Shown here in pieces: positions 28,256-37,742 of a stretch of 43,883 bases of DNA. Made by a program: the position numbers and the translations under genes. Each line of letters starts with the position of its first letter. The stretch's first letter is position 1. Where the stretch lies: positions 1 through 43,883 of the forward strand of contig ONDL01000009.1 in NCBI GenBank assembly GCA_900316555.1, read 5' to 3'. Source of the stretch: an uncultured Eubacteriales bacterium. GTDB lineage: Bacteria > Bacillota > Clostridia > Oscillospirales > Acutalibacteraceae. Under the pieces are notes generated by a model. That model saw only the letters and a list, made by a program, of their open reading frames with translations. It did not search any database and was not told the origin of the DNA.

Positions 28256-28260
28256 ACAAT

Positions 28261-28292
28261 ATAAAACGGGAGTCTCACGGCTCCCGTTTTAT
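28261..28292 (+). terminator. Terminator after the yfhO-like gene
   Basis: A 12-bp perfect stem, ATAAAACGGGAG at 28261-28272 and its complement at 28281-28292, has an 8-base loop and a T-run on the 3' arm. Confidence 0.92.
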
Positions 28293-28352
28293 AATTGAAA
28301 ATGAAAAATTGAAAATGGAAAATTTCGGGTCGCTTCGCTCCGGTTAATAATA
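28291..28352 (+). repeat. Dispersed intergenic repeat, copy 2
   Basis: A-rich units AATTGAAAATG and AAATTGAAAATGG are followed by CGGGTCGCTTCGCTCCGG and TTAATAAT. It lies directly after a terminator and has the same orientation as the copies at 12761 and 37533. Confidence 0.75.
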
Positions 28353-28371
28353 TTTGTTTTTACTGCAATAA

Positions 28372-29943
<1,572 letters not shown>

Positions 29944-29948
29944 AATCA

Positions 29949-29975
29949 AAAGGGTTGTCCGCGCGGCAGCCCTTT
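29949..29975 (+). terminator. Hairpin after guaB, weak terminator
   Basis: AAAGGGTTGTC pairs with GGCAGCCCTTT (two wobble pairs, 5-base loop). The following bases AATATTAGGAG have a poor T-run, so some read-through into the next gene is likely. Confidence 0.5.
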
Positions 29976-29995
29976 AATATTAGGAGATGTCAAAG

Positions 29996-30901
29996 ATGAA
30001 AAAATTTATTTCTCTTCTGCTCTGCACCACCCTGCTTATCAGTCTCTTTTGCATAAATGTCAACGCAGCAGAAGCCGAAGAGTTGACCGTTCCGAGAGTC
30101 TACGTCACCACCGACGACGGCAACGGCAACACCATTGAAAAGGCTGACGGCTACGTCGGCGCGAACATAAAGATCGAGGACGTCGACGGCAGCGTTCTCG
30201 AGGATAAGGCGAGCTTCAAGGTTCGCGGCAACAGCACCGCGCTCGCCGAAAAGAAGCCGTTCACCTTCAAGTTCTCAAAGAAGAAGGACGTGCTCGGCAT
30301 GGGCAAGGGCAAGAAGTGGGCGCTGCTCGCGAACTGCTTTGACCCGACGCTGATGCGCAACTAAATCGCCTTCGATATCGCGCACGAGCTCGGCATCGAC
30401 TACACCTCGAACCAGAAGTACGTCGAGCTGTGGGTCGACGGAGTGTTCAAGGGCTGCTACACCCTCATGGAGCCTGTTCAGCAGGGCAAGGACAGGGTCG
30501 ATATCGATATCGAGAGCAACAACGGCATGAAGGACTTTCTGATCGAGTACGAGTACAACCGCGAGGAGGAAGGCGTCACCTACATCAAATCAAACGGCTA
30601 CCGCTTCGCGCTCAGCGAGCCCGAGGAACCTACCGCGGAGCAGCTTGAGTACATTCAGGAAAAGGTCGATATAATGACCGCCGCGATGGTGAGCAAAAAT
30701 TACGACAGGATAACCGAGGTTCAGAAAATCTGCGCCGATATCATCACCGCCGACGGAAGAACAAAGGCGGCTGCGGATATCAACGGCGACGGCGTGATAG
30801 ACGTTACCGAGGCGACGAAGATACAGCAGAACCTCGCGGAGATTTTCACCGACGGATATACGAGGAACATCGGAAAAACATTCCGTTTTTCAGTTTCGTA
30901 A
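29996..30901 (+). pseudogene. Secreted CotH-like protein with dockerin remnant, nonsense codon and internal loss
   Basis: The frame is continuous except for TAA at 30362-30364. The ATG at 29996 (GGAG nine bases before) opens a signal peptide ending near INVNAAEA. A CotH-type N-terminal part follows: FKVRGNSTALAEKKPFTFKF and KKWALLANCFDPTLMRN, then the stop, then IAFDIAHELGIDYTSNQKYV and ELWVDGVFKGCYTLMEPVQ. Relatives read Lys or Tyr where the stop is. Past about residue 235 the expected C-terminal half of a CotH kinase fold is absent. The frame instead runs into a calcium-binding dockerin-like repeat, DINGDGVIDVTEATKIQQNL. So two changes affect the gene: one nonsense codon and a loss of the middle. 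CotH-dockerin fusions are common in cellulosome-bearing ruminococci. Confidence 0.82.
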
Positions 30902-30918
30902 AAATATCTAAATTTTTA

Positions 30919-30947
30919 TTGCGTTACCTGTATTTTTGTGGTATGAT
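30919..30947 (+). promoter_or_regulatory. Promoter for the ROK glucokinase gene
   Basis: A -35 TTGCGT (30919-30924) is 17 bp from a -10 TATGAT (30942-30947), about 36 bases before the start at 30983. Confidence 0.65.
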
Positions 30948-30982
30948 AAAACCATAAAATTTAAAAACAGGGAGTGTTTTAA

Positions 30983-31933
30983 ATGTATAGACTGGGAATT
31001 GACCTCGGCGGCACCAACATCGTAGCGGGTTTGGTTGACGAGGAGTACAAAATCGTGGCAAAGGCTTCGTGCAAGACGAACGTTCCGCGTCCCGAAAGCT
31101 CGATCTGCGACAGCATGGCAGAGGTCGCTCTGAAGGCTTGTGAGAAGGCAGGCGTTTCGATCGACGAGGTCGAGAGCATCGGCATCGGCGTACCGGGCGC
31201 TGTAAACCCCAAGACGGGCGTGATCGAGTATTCCGCAAACCTTCACTTCCACAACTGGGAGGTTGTGAAGATGATGCAGGAGCGCCTCAACAAGAAGGTT
31301 CTGATCGAGAACGACGCTAACGCGGCGGCTCTCGGCGAGTTTCTCGCAGGCTCCGCGAAGGGTACTAAGAACGCTGTTGCAATCACCCTCGGCACAGGCG
31401 TCGGCGGCGGTATCATCATCAACGGCAAAATCTACAGCGGCTCCAACTTTGCGGGCGCTGAGCTGGGTCACATGGTAATCGTCAAGGACGGCAAGGAGTG
31501 CGGCTGCGGCAGAAAGGGCTGCTGGGAAGCGTATTCCTCAGCGACGGGTCTTATCAACCTGACAAAGGAGAAGATCCTTTCCGACAAGCTCGACTACAGC
31601 TATATGCTCAAGCTCGCCGACGGCGACATCAACAAGGTAAACGGCAAGACCGCGTTTGACGCTGCTGCGGCAGGCGACAACGACGCTCAGGAGGTTCTCG
31701 ACACCTACTTCGGTTACCTCGCTACAGGTCTTGTAAACATCATCAACATCTTCCAGCCCGACGTACTCTGCATCGGCGGCGGTATCTCCAACCAGGGCGA
31801 GAACCTTCTCCGTCCGCTGAGAAAGATCATCGAGGAGGAGCGCTACACCAAGCACAACGACAAGCAGACTATCCTCTGCACCTGCACTCTCGGCAACGAC
31901 GCAGGCATCATCGGCGCGGCGTTTTTGGATTAA
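30983..31933 (+). CDS. glk: ROK-family glucokinase
   Basis: The enzyme phosphorylates glucose to glucose 6-phosphate with ATP. The 316-residue protein has the nucleotide-binding DLGGTN (7-12), the sugar-binding and catalytic region ENDANAA (Asp111), GTGVGGG (137-143), and the ROK zinc site His163 with CGCGRKGC (173-180). Its length and lack of an N-terminal helix-turn-helix mark it as a kinase rather than a ROK repressor. Glucose is the likeliest sugar by family, but N-acetylmannosamine kinases look alike. It has a GGGAG ribosome-binding site, its own promoter and a strong terminator. Confidence 0.9.
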   Translation: MYRLGIDLGGTNIVAGLVDEEYKIVAKASCKTNVPRPESSICDSMAEVALKACEKAGVSIDEVESIGIGVPGAVNPKTGVIEYSANLHFHNWEVVKMMQERLNKKVLIENDANAAALGEFLAGSAKGTKNAVAITLGTGVGGGIIINGKIYSGSNFAGAELGHMVIVKDGKECGCGRKGCWEAYSSATGLINLTKEKILSDKLDYSYMLKLADGDINKVNGKTAFDAAAAGDNDAQEVLDTYFGYLATGLVNIINIFQPDVLCIGGGISNQGENLLRPLRKIIEEERYTKHNDKQTILCTCTLGNDAGIIGAAFLD

Positions 31934-31957
31934 TAAAAATTTAAATTTACATCTCAG

Positions 31958-31984
31958 GGGAGCTCCTTGCGGGCTCCCTTTTTT
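31958..31984 (+). terminator. Terminator after the glucokinase gene
   Basis: Stem GGGAGC (31958-31963) and GCTCCC (31973-31978) with a 9-base loop is followed by six T residues. Confidence 0.85.
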
Positions 31985-32013
31985 CGCGTAAAAGGAAATG
32001 TGCAGAATCAACA

Positions 32014-32072
32014 AACTTTTAGTACGCGTTTTAAAAATAATACTTTACAATGGTTGGCAAAAGTGATAAAAT
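32014..32072 (+). promoter_or_regulatory. Promoter of the pyruvate:ferredoxin oxidoreductase gene with upstream element
   Basis: A -35 TTTACA (32044-32049) is 17 bp from a -10 TAAAAT (32067-32072). Upstream AACTTTTAGTACGCG (32014-32028) and TTTTAAAA are nearly the same as those before rpmH (13101-13123), with a 4-bp insertion before the -35. Confidence 0.75.
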
Positions 32073-32084
32073 ATAGGGTAATGA

Positions 32085-32135
32085 AACGTGTGTTTATCTA
32101 CACGTTGCGGCTTTCTATCAATTCACCTAAAGCCG
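32085..32135 (+). promoter_or_regulatory. Two stem-loops in the oxidoreductase leader
   Basis: AACGTGT / ACACGTT (32085-32106) and CGGCTTT / AAAGCCG (32108-32135) are perfect 7-bp stems placed side by side, ending about 10 bases before the AAAGGAGG ribosome-binding site. They may stabilise the message or affect translation; no known riboswitch is recognised. Confidence 0.5.
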
Positions 32136-32162
32136 TTTGATTAAAAAGGAGGACGAAATCCC

Positions 32163-35100
32163 ATGGCAAGAAAAATGAAAACCATGGATGGCAACAGCGC
32201 GGTTGCTCACGTGTCTTACGCGTTTACCGACGTTGCGGCTATCTATCCCATCACACCTTCTTCCGTAATGGCTGACCTTACCGACCAGTACTCGGCTAAC
32301 GGCCTTAAGAACCTTTTCGGAAGAGAAGTTCAGGTAACTGAGATGCAGTCCGAGGGCGGCGCTGCAGGCGCGGTTCACGGCTCTCTCGCGGCAGGTGCGC
32401 TCACCACCACCTACACCGCTTCTCAGGGCTTGCTCCTGATGATTCCTAATATGTACAAGATGGCGGGCGAGCTGCTTCCCGGCGTTATCCACGTATCGGC
32501 TCGTGCTCTCACCAGCCACGCTCTCTCGATCTTCGGCGACCATTCAGACGTATATGCCTGCCGTCAGACAGGTTACGCAATGCTCTGCTCCAACAATCCT
32601 CAGGAGTGTATGGATCTCGGCGCCGTTGCTCACCTCACCGCTATCAAGGGCAGAGTTCCCTTCCTGCACTTCTTCGACGGCTTCCGCACCTCTCACGAGA
32701 TCCAGAAGATCGAGGAGTGGGACTACGCTGACCTCGCAGATATGCTCGACTGGGACGCTGTAGAGGAATTCCGCAGACGTTCACTCAACCCTGAGCACCC
32801 CGTAACCCGCGGTACCGCTCAGAACGACGATATCTTCTTCCAGGCACGCGAGGCCTGCAACCAGTACTATGACGCTGTACCCGAGGTTGTTATCGAGTAC
32901 ATGAACAAGGTCAACGAGAAGATCGGCACCAACTACAAGCCCTTCAACTACTACGGCGCAGCTGACGCTGAGCACGTAATCGTAGCTATGGGTTCTGTCT
33001 GCGACTGCGCAGAGGAAGTTGTTGACTACCTCAACGCTGCAGGCGAGAAGGTTGGTCTGCTCAAGGTAAGACTTTACCGTCCCTTCGTCGGCAAGTACAT
33101 GACCGACGAGCTTCCCAAGACCGTCAAGACAATCTCCGTTCTCGACAGAACAAAGGAACCCGGCTCCATCGGCGAGCCTCTCTACCTCGACGTTCTCGCA
33201 GCTCTCAATGATTCCGAGTTCGCAGGCGTAAAAGTATACGCAGGCCGTTACGGTCTCGGTTCCAAGGATACCACACCCGGCGACGTTATCGCTGTTTACA
33301 GAAACGCTGAGTCCGAGGCTCCCAAGAAGCGCTTCACCATCGGCATCGTAGACGACGTCACCAACCTCTCACTCCCCGTAGTTGAGAATCCCGACACCAC
33401 TCCCGCAGGCACCCACAGCTGTAAGTTCTGGGGTCTCGGCGCGGACGGTACCGTCGGTGCCAACAAGAACTCCATCAAGATCATCGGCGACCACACCGAC
33501 ATGTACGCTCAGGGCTACTTCGCTTACGACTCCAAGAAGTCCGGCGGTCTTACCGTATCCCACCTGCGTTTCGGCAGCACACCGATCAAGTCCACATACT
33601 ACATCTCCAAGGCTGACTTCGTAGCCTGCCACAACCCCTCATACGTTGACAAGTACGACATCGTTGACGACCTCAAGGAAGGCGGCTCGTTCCTGCTCAA
33701 CTGCGCTTGGGACGTTGAAGAGCTCACCAAGCGTCTCCCCGGCAAGATGAAGAGAATCCTTGCCGAGAGAAAGATCAACTTCTACACCATCGACGCTATT
33801 CAGATCGGTAAGGAAATCGGTCTGGGCGGCCGTGTAAACACCGTACTTCAGTCCGCGTTCTTCAAGATTGCCGACATCATTCCCGCTGAGGAAGCCAAGG
33901 AATTCATGAAGGCTGCCGCGAAGAAGTCCTACCTCAAGAAGGGTCAGGCTATCGTAGACATGAACTATGCCGCTATCGACCGCGGTATGGAAGACCTCAA
34001 GAAGGTCGAGATCCCCGCTGACTGGGCTAACGCCGCAGATGACGCCGTAGCTGACAAGGCTGACGGACAGGGCGCTCTCGTTGAGTACGTAAACGGCATC
34101 CTCAAGCCCGTTAACGCTTACAAGGGCAACAAGCTCCCCGTATCCGCGTTCGTTGACCACATCGACGGTACCTGCCCCAACGGCTCCGCTGCTTTCGAGA
34201 AGAGAGGCATTGCGGTAGACGTTCCCGAGTGGCAGAGCGCTAATTGTATCCAGTGTAACCGCTGCGCGATCGTATGTCCGCACGCTGTTATCCGTCCCGT
34301 TCCCATGACAGACGCCGAGGTTGCGGCTGCTCCCGAGGGAACAGAGGCTATCCCGATGATCGGCCTTAAGGAACTCAAGTTCGTTATGACCGTTTCCACC
34401 CTCGACTGCACAGGCTGCGGCGCTTGCGCTCAGGTATGCCCGGGCAAGAAGGGCGAGAAGGCTCTCGTTATGAAGCCCATCGATTCTCAGAGACCCAAGC
34501 AGGCTCTCTTCGATTACGGTCTGACCGTAGACGAGAAGCCCGAGGTTGCAGAGAAGTTCAAGTTCACAACCGTCAAGGGCAGCCAGTTCAAGCAGCCCCT
34601 GCTCGAGTTCTCCGGCGCGTGCGCAGGCTGCGGCGAGACTCCTTACGCTAAGCTCGTTACACAGCTCTTCGGCGACAGAATGTTCATCGCCAACGCTACA
34701 GGCTGCTCCTCCATCTGGGGCGCTTCCGCACCCGCTACTCCTTACACCACCAACAAGAAGGGCTACGGCCCCGCGTGGATGAACTCCCTCTTCGAGGACA
34801 ACGCCGAGTTCGGTCTCGGTATGGCTCTCGGTCAGAAGGCTATCCGCAACAGACTCGTTGGTTATGTAACCGAGATCAAGGATACCACCGACAACGCTGA
34901 CCTCAAGGCAGCTTGCGAGGGTTATCTCGACACTATCACAGATTCCACCTCTTCACGTCCCGCTACCGACGCTCTTATCGCAGAGCTTGAGAAGGCTGTT
35001 GACGACGCTAAGGTCGGCGAGCTTGCAAAGAAGACCCTCGTTGACAAGGACGAGCTTGCCAAGAAGTCCATGTGGATCTTCGGCGGCGACGGCTGGGCTT

Positions 35101-35723
35101 ATGATATCGGCTTCGGCGGTCTCGACCACGTAATCGCTTCCGGCGAGAACGTAAACATTCTCGTATTCGACACAGAGGTTTACTCCAACACAGGCGGCCA
35201 GTCCTCCAAGGCTACTCCTATCGGCTCCGTTGCACAGTTCGCAGCTGCCGGTAAGGCTGTAAAGAAGAAGGACCTCGCTGCTATCGCAATGAGCTACGGC
35301 TACGTTTACACCGCTCAGGTAGCTATGGGCGCTGACAACAACCAGGTACTCAAGGCTATGGTAGAGGCTGAGAGCTATGACGGTCCTTCACTGATCATCG
35401 CATACGCTCCCTGTATCAACCACGGTATCAAGGGCGGCATGGGCATCGCTCAGCTCGAGGAGAAGAAGGCTGTTGACGCAGGCTACTGGAACCTCTTCCG
35501 TTACGATCCCAGACTTGCTGCTGAGGACAAGAATCCCTTCCAGCTCGACAGCAAGGCTCCCACAGCTTCCTACCGCGACTTCATCATGGGCGAGGTTCGT
35601 TACAACGCTCTCACCCGCAAGTTCCCCGAAAGAGCAGAGAAGCTCTTCAACGAGGCTGAGAAGTACGCTGAGCAGAAGTACGCGCATCTCTCCAGAATCG
35701 CGAGCTTCGAGGACGCGACCTGA
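32163..35723 (+). CDS. nifJ: Pyruvate:ferredoxin (flavodoxin) oxidoreductase
   Basis: This enzyme converts pyruvate and CoA to acetyl-CoA and CO2 while reducing ferredoxin, the main pyruvate step of strict anaerobes. The single-chain homodimer type is 1186 residues. Domain I begins with AVAHVSYAFTDVAAIYPITP. Two ferredoxin-type 4Fe-4S motifs follow, CIQCNRCAIVCP (near 695) and CTGCGACAQVCP (near 749). A third cluster involves CAGCGE (near 820). The thiamine-diphosphate domain has GGDGWAYDIGFGG (near 975) and VYSNTGGQSSKATP. Codons lean strongly to GCT, AAG and AAC compared with neighbours, as expected for a very highly expressed gene. It has a strong promoter, structured leader and AAAGGAGG site. 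Confidence 0.98.
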   Translation: MARKMKTMDGNSAVAHVSYAFTDVAAIYPITPSSVMADLTDQYSANGLKNLFGREVQVTEMQSEGGAAGAVHGSLAAGALTTTYTASQGLLLMIPNMYKMAGELLPGVIHVSARALTSHALSIFGDHSDVYACRQTGYAMLCSNNPQECMDLGAVAHLTAIKGRVPFLHFFDGFRTSHEIQKIEEWDYADLADMLDWDAVEEFRRRSLNPEHPVTRGTAQNDDIFFQAREACNQYYDAVPEVVIEYMNKVNEKIGTNYKPFNYYGAADAEHVIVAMGSVCDCAEEVVDYLNAAGEKVGLLKVRLYRPFVGKYMTDELPKTVKTISVLDRTKEPGSIGEPLYLDVLAALNDSEFAGVKVYAGRYGLGSKDTTPGDVIAVYRNAESEAPKKRFTIGIVDDVTNLSLPVVENPDTTPAGTHSCKFWGLGADGTVGANKNSIKIIGDHTDMYAQGYFAYDSKKSGGLTVSHLRFGSTPIKSTYYISKADFVACHNPSYVDKYDIVDDLKEGGSFLLNCAWDVEELTKRLPGKMKRILAERKINFYTIDAIQIGKEIGLGGRVNTVLQSAFFKIADIIPAEEAKEFMKAAAKKSYLKKGQAIVDMNYAAIDRGMEDLKKVEIPADWANAADDAVADKADGQGALVEYVNGILKPVNAYKGNKLPVSAFVDHIDGTCPNGSAAFEKRGIAVDVPEWQSANCIQCNRCAIVCPHAVIRPVPMTDAEVAAAPEGTEAIPMIGLKELKFVMTVSTLDCTGCGACAQVCPGKKGEKALVMKPIDSQRPKQALFDYGLTVDEKPEVAEKFKFTTVKGSQFKQPLLEFSGACAGCGETPYAKLVTQLFGDRMFIANATGCSSIWGASAPATPYTTNKKGYGPAWMNSLFEDNAEFGLGMALGQKAIRNRLVGYVTEIKDTTDNADLKAACEGYLDTITDSTSSRPATDALIAELEKAVDDAKVGELAKKTLVDKDELAKKSMWIFGGDGWAYDIGFGGLDHVIASGENVNILVFDTEVYSNTGGQSSKATPIGSVAQFAAAGKAVKKKDLAAIAMSYGYVYTAQVAMGADNNQVLKAMVEAESYDGPSLIIAYAPCINHGIKGGMGIAQLEEKKAVDAGYWNLFRYDPRLAAEDKNPFQLDSKAPTASYRDFIMGEVRYNALTRKFPERAEKLFNEAEKYAEQKYAHLSRIASFEDAT

Positions 35724-35753
35724 TTTAACACAAATCAATACAAATAATAAAGG

Positions 35754-35786
35754 GCTGCCGCACATTCGTGCGGCAGCTCCGCTTTT
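35754..35786 (+). terminator. Terminator after the oxidoreductase gene
   Basis: A perfect 10-bp stem GCTGCCGCAC / GTGCGGCAGC with loop ATTC is followed by TCCGCTTTTG, a short T-run. Confidence 0.8.
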
Positions 35787-35794
35787 GTCTGCAT

Positions 35795-35837
35795 AAAAAT
35801 AAGCCGTCAGGAGAAAACCCTGACGGCTGTTATTTTT
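35795..35837 (-). terminator. Terminator of the dockerin protein gene
   Basis: The 9-bp stem GCCGTCAGG / CCTGACGGC is flanked by AAAAATAA and TTATTTTT, so it can act on both strands and close the minus-strand gene as well as back up the oxidoreductase terminator. Confidence 0.85.
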
Positions 35838-35851
35838 CCGGGAATATCTGT

Positions 35852-37066
35852 CTATATCAACGTCATCGCGAATTCGCCTGCTAATGCGGTGCCGTCGCGG
35901 AACTCCGCGAGGTATTTCTGGATGCAGGTGACGTCGAGGATCGAGATGCGGCTGTCGCCGTTCACGTCGGCGAGATACAGTTGGTTTTGACTGAACTTCA
36001 CGAGATCGATCGCCGCGCGCTGGATCAGGGTCGCGTCCGCGATCGTCAGCTTGCCGTTCATGTCCACGTCGCCGAAGCAAATGTCGCCGTGATACGCGGG
36101 TGCGGTGGTGGCGGGTGAGGTCGTCCATTCCTGCGGAAGGGTCGTTACGTCGGGTAGGGTCGTCGGGTAGGTCACATCGGGGTCGGTGGTGAGCTCAACG
36201 CCGTCTCCGCTGATAGTAAGACTTCCGCCGGGGGCGTATGCCCTAAAGCTGACGGTGCCTTCGCTGCGCACATAGAACCATTCGTCGCTGCTGAAAACGA
36301 GTTCATCCGGCCAGATGCAGGAATAAACATTGAGTGTTGCCTTATAGGGTGTGTCAAAAACAGGCAGATCGCTGATGTCTGCGGTGAACGTGGGGGAGAA
36401 GCCCATGACAGCCTGATACATGCCGCTTTCCATTACCGCGCCGTCGGGACGGTAGATCTTGAGAATGCAGTAGAGCTCCAGCGTCTCACCGATCGGTTCG
36501 GAGGTGGGCTCCATGGTGGTGGGAGTTTCTTCATATGGCAGCGTGTACTCGCTGTCAGTCATTTCGAGATCAACGTTCCTCTCAACCGTGAACGTGTCGG
36601 TGAAGGCGTGGTAGCGGAAGGTGACCTCGGTGTCCTTCCTCACATAGAACGCGATGTTATCCTCTTCGCAGTATTCGGGAGGATCGGCGGGGAAGATGGC
36701 GGAATACAGCGCGACGTTGCACTCATAGGGATAAGGAGACGCTTTGAGCGTCAGGGTCTCATAAAAATAGAGATCATCCGAGCTGCCGGTCTGCGTCATG
36801 GCGTATTCGGGCATGGCGGGATAGTCGAGCTCGGGCTGGGAGATGACGAGCTTGGGGATCACCTCAAAGACGGGAGGCATCGGGTCATCCGGATAGGTCG
36901 TGCTGAATTCCTCACAGTGGTTGGTGCCGCCTTGGATGTCGCCGTTTGTGCCGACGGGAACAGGGGTTGTTGCCGCCGAGGTGCTGACCGCCATGACAGT
37001 CATGAACGAAACGGTCATAACGAGCGCCAGAAGCACCGCGAGCAGCTGCTTTGCCGTGGTTTTCAT
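35852..37066 (-). CDS. Secreted protein with duplicated module and C-terminal dockerin
   Basis: This 404-residue protein has a signal peptide (Lys-rich start, hydrophobic core, cleavage near STSAAT). Two similar beta-rich modules follow: one has YSAIFP and later AFYVRKDTEVTFRYHA, the other YSCIWP and WFYVRSEGTVSFRAYA. A Thr/Pro linker (about 300-325) leads to a type I dockerin with two calcium-loop repeats, DVDMNGKLTIADATLIQRAA and DVNGDSRISILDVTCIQKYL. Dockerins plug proteins into cohesins of a cellulosome-like complex. The modules are not a carbohydrate-active family I recognise. The -10 TATAAT is at 37119-37114 and AGAAAGGAAG precedes the start. Confidence 0.88.
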   Translation of the reverse strand: MKTTAKQLLAVLLALVMTVSFMTVMAVSTSAATTPVPVGTNGDIQGGTNHCEEFSTTYPDDPMPPVFEVIPKLVISQPELDYPAMPEYAMTQTGSSDDLYFYETLTLKASPYPYECNVALYSAIFPADPPEYCEEDNIAFYVRKDTEVTFRYHAFTDTFTVERNVDLEMTDSEYTLPYEETPTTMEPTSEPIGETLELYCILKIYRPDGAVMESGMYQAVMGFSPTFTADISDLPVFDTPYKATLNVYSCIWPDELVFSSDEWFYVRSEGTVSFRAYAPGGSLTISGDGVELTTDPDVTYPTTLPDVTTLPQEWTTSPATTAPAYHGDICFGDVDMNGKLTIADATLIQRAAIDLVKFSQNQLYLADVNGDSRISILDVTCIQKYLAEFRDGTALAGEFAMTLI

Positions 37067-37161
37067 AAATGCAATCTTCCTTTCTAAATAACACGTATTC
37101 CGCGTTTTTCTCCATTATAGCATAGAATTTGCATTTTAACCACAGCAAAAATATACAAACC

Positions 37162-37518
37162 TCAGTCCTTGCCCTTAGCCTTTCCCAACAAACCGCCTAA
37201 CAGGCTGAAAATGATCGCCGCACCGATACCCGCGGCGGCGCTTTTGAGTGCGCCCGTGAGGATACCGAGAGCGCCGTCCTCGCGCAGAGCGTCCTTCATA
37301 CCCTCCGCCATCAGGTTGCCGAACCCGCTCAGCGGCACAGCCGCGCCTTCGCCCGCGAAGTCCGCGAGAGGCTGATACAGTCCGAGCGCGCTCAGCGCAA
37401 CGCCCGCGATAACAAAGCCCGTCAGGATTTTGGCGGGGGTGAGTTTTGTTTTGTCGATCAGGAGCTGACCGATAAGGCAAATCGCTCCGCCGACAAGAAA
37501 TGCGTAAATGTATTGCAT
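37162..37518 (-). CDS. spoVAE: Stage V sporulation protein AE (SpoVAE)
   Basis: The ATG at 37518 has AAAGGAG eight bases upstream and yields 118 residues with the family opening MQYIYAFLVGGAICLIGQLL and the following IDKTKLTPAKIL. Four hydrophobic segments are visible, with AVPLSGFGNLMAEGM in the middle. SpoVAE is part of the SpoVA channel that moves dipicolinic acid during spore formation and germination. Here it stands alone: spoVAC and spoVAD, its usual neighbours, are absent from the flanks. The sequence upstream of the start carries copy 3 of the dispersed repeat. Confidence 0.88.
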   Translation of the reverse strand: MQYIYAFLVGGAICLIGQLLIDKTKLTPAKILTGFVIAGVALSALGLYQPLADFAGEGAAVPLSGFGNLMAEGMKDALREDGALGILTGALKSAAAGIGAAIIFSLLGGLLGKAKGKD

Positions 37519-37532
37519 GGAAAAACTCCTTT

Positions 37533-37597
37533 TTAATTGAAAATTGAAAATGTAAAATGGAAAATTAAGGGTCGCTGACGCTCCGATTTGATAAAAC
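37533..37597 (+). repeat. Dispersed intergenic repeat, copy 3
   Basis: AATTGAAAATTGAAAATG and AAAATGGAAAATT are followed by AAGGGTCGCTGACGCTCCG and TTTGATAAA. It is very close to copy 1 at 12761 and lies directly before spoVAE, in a gene-free stretch of 224 bp shared with the ABC transporter leader. Confidence 0.8.
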
Positions 37598-37742
37598 GTC
37601 ATTAATCATTGTTTCCGCGTTTGCCGTAAAAATTCGTGAATGTGAAATTCCGTTGAAAATTTTGATAAATCTCTACCCAAACGGCGATTTTTGTGGTAAT
37701 ATTATTATCGGTGTTTTATAGAATAAGCAAGGAGTGAAGTAC

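Noticed and set aside
30443..30901. Separate gene starting after the stop in the CotH-like frame
   Set aside because: The region before 30443 continues the same CotH homology in frame, so the ATG at 30443 is internal and lacks a ribosome-binding site.
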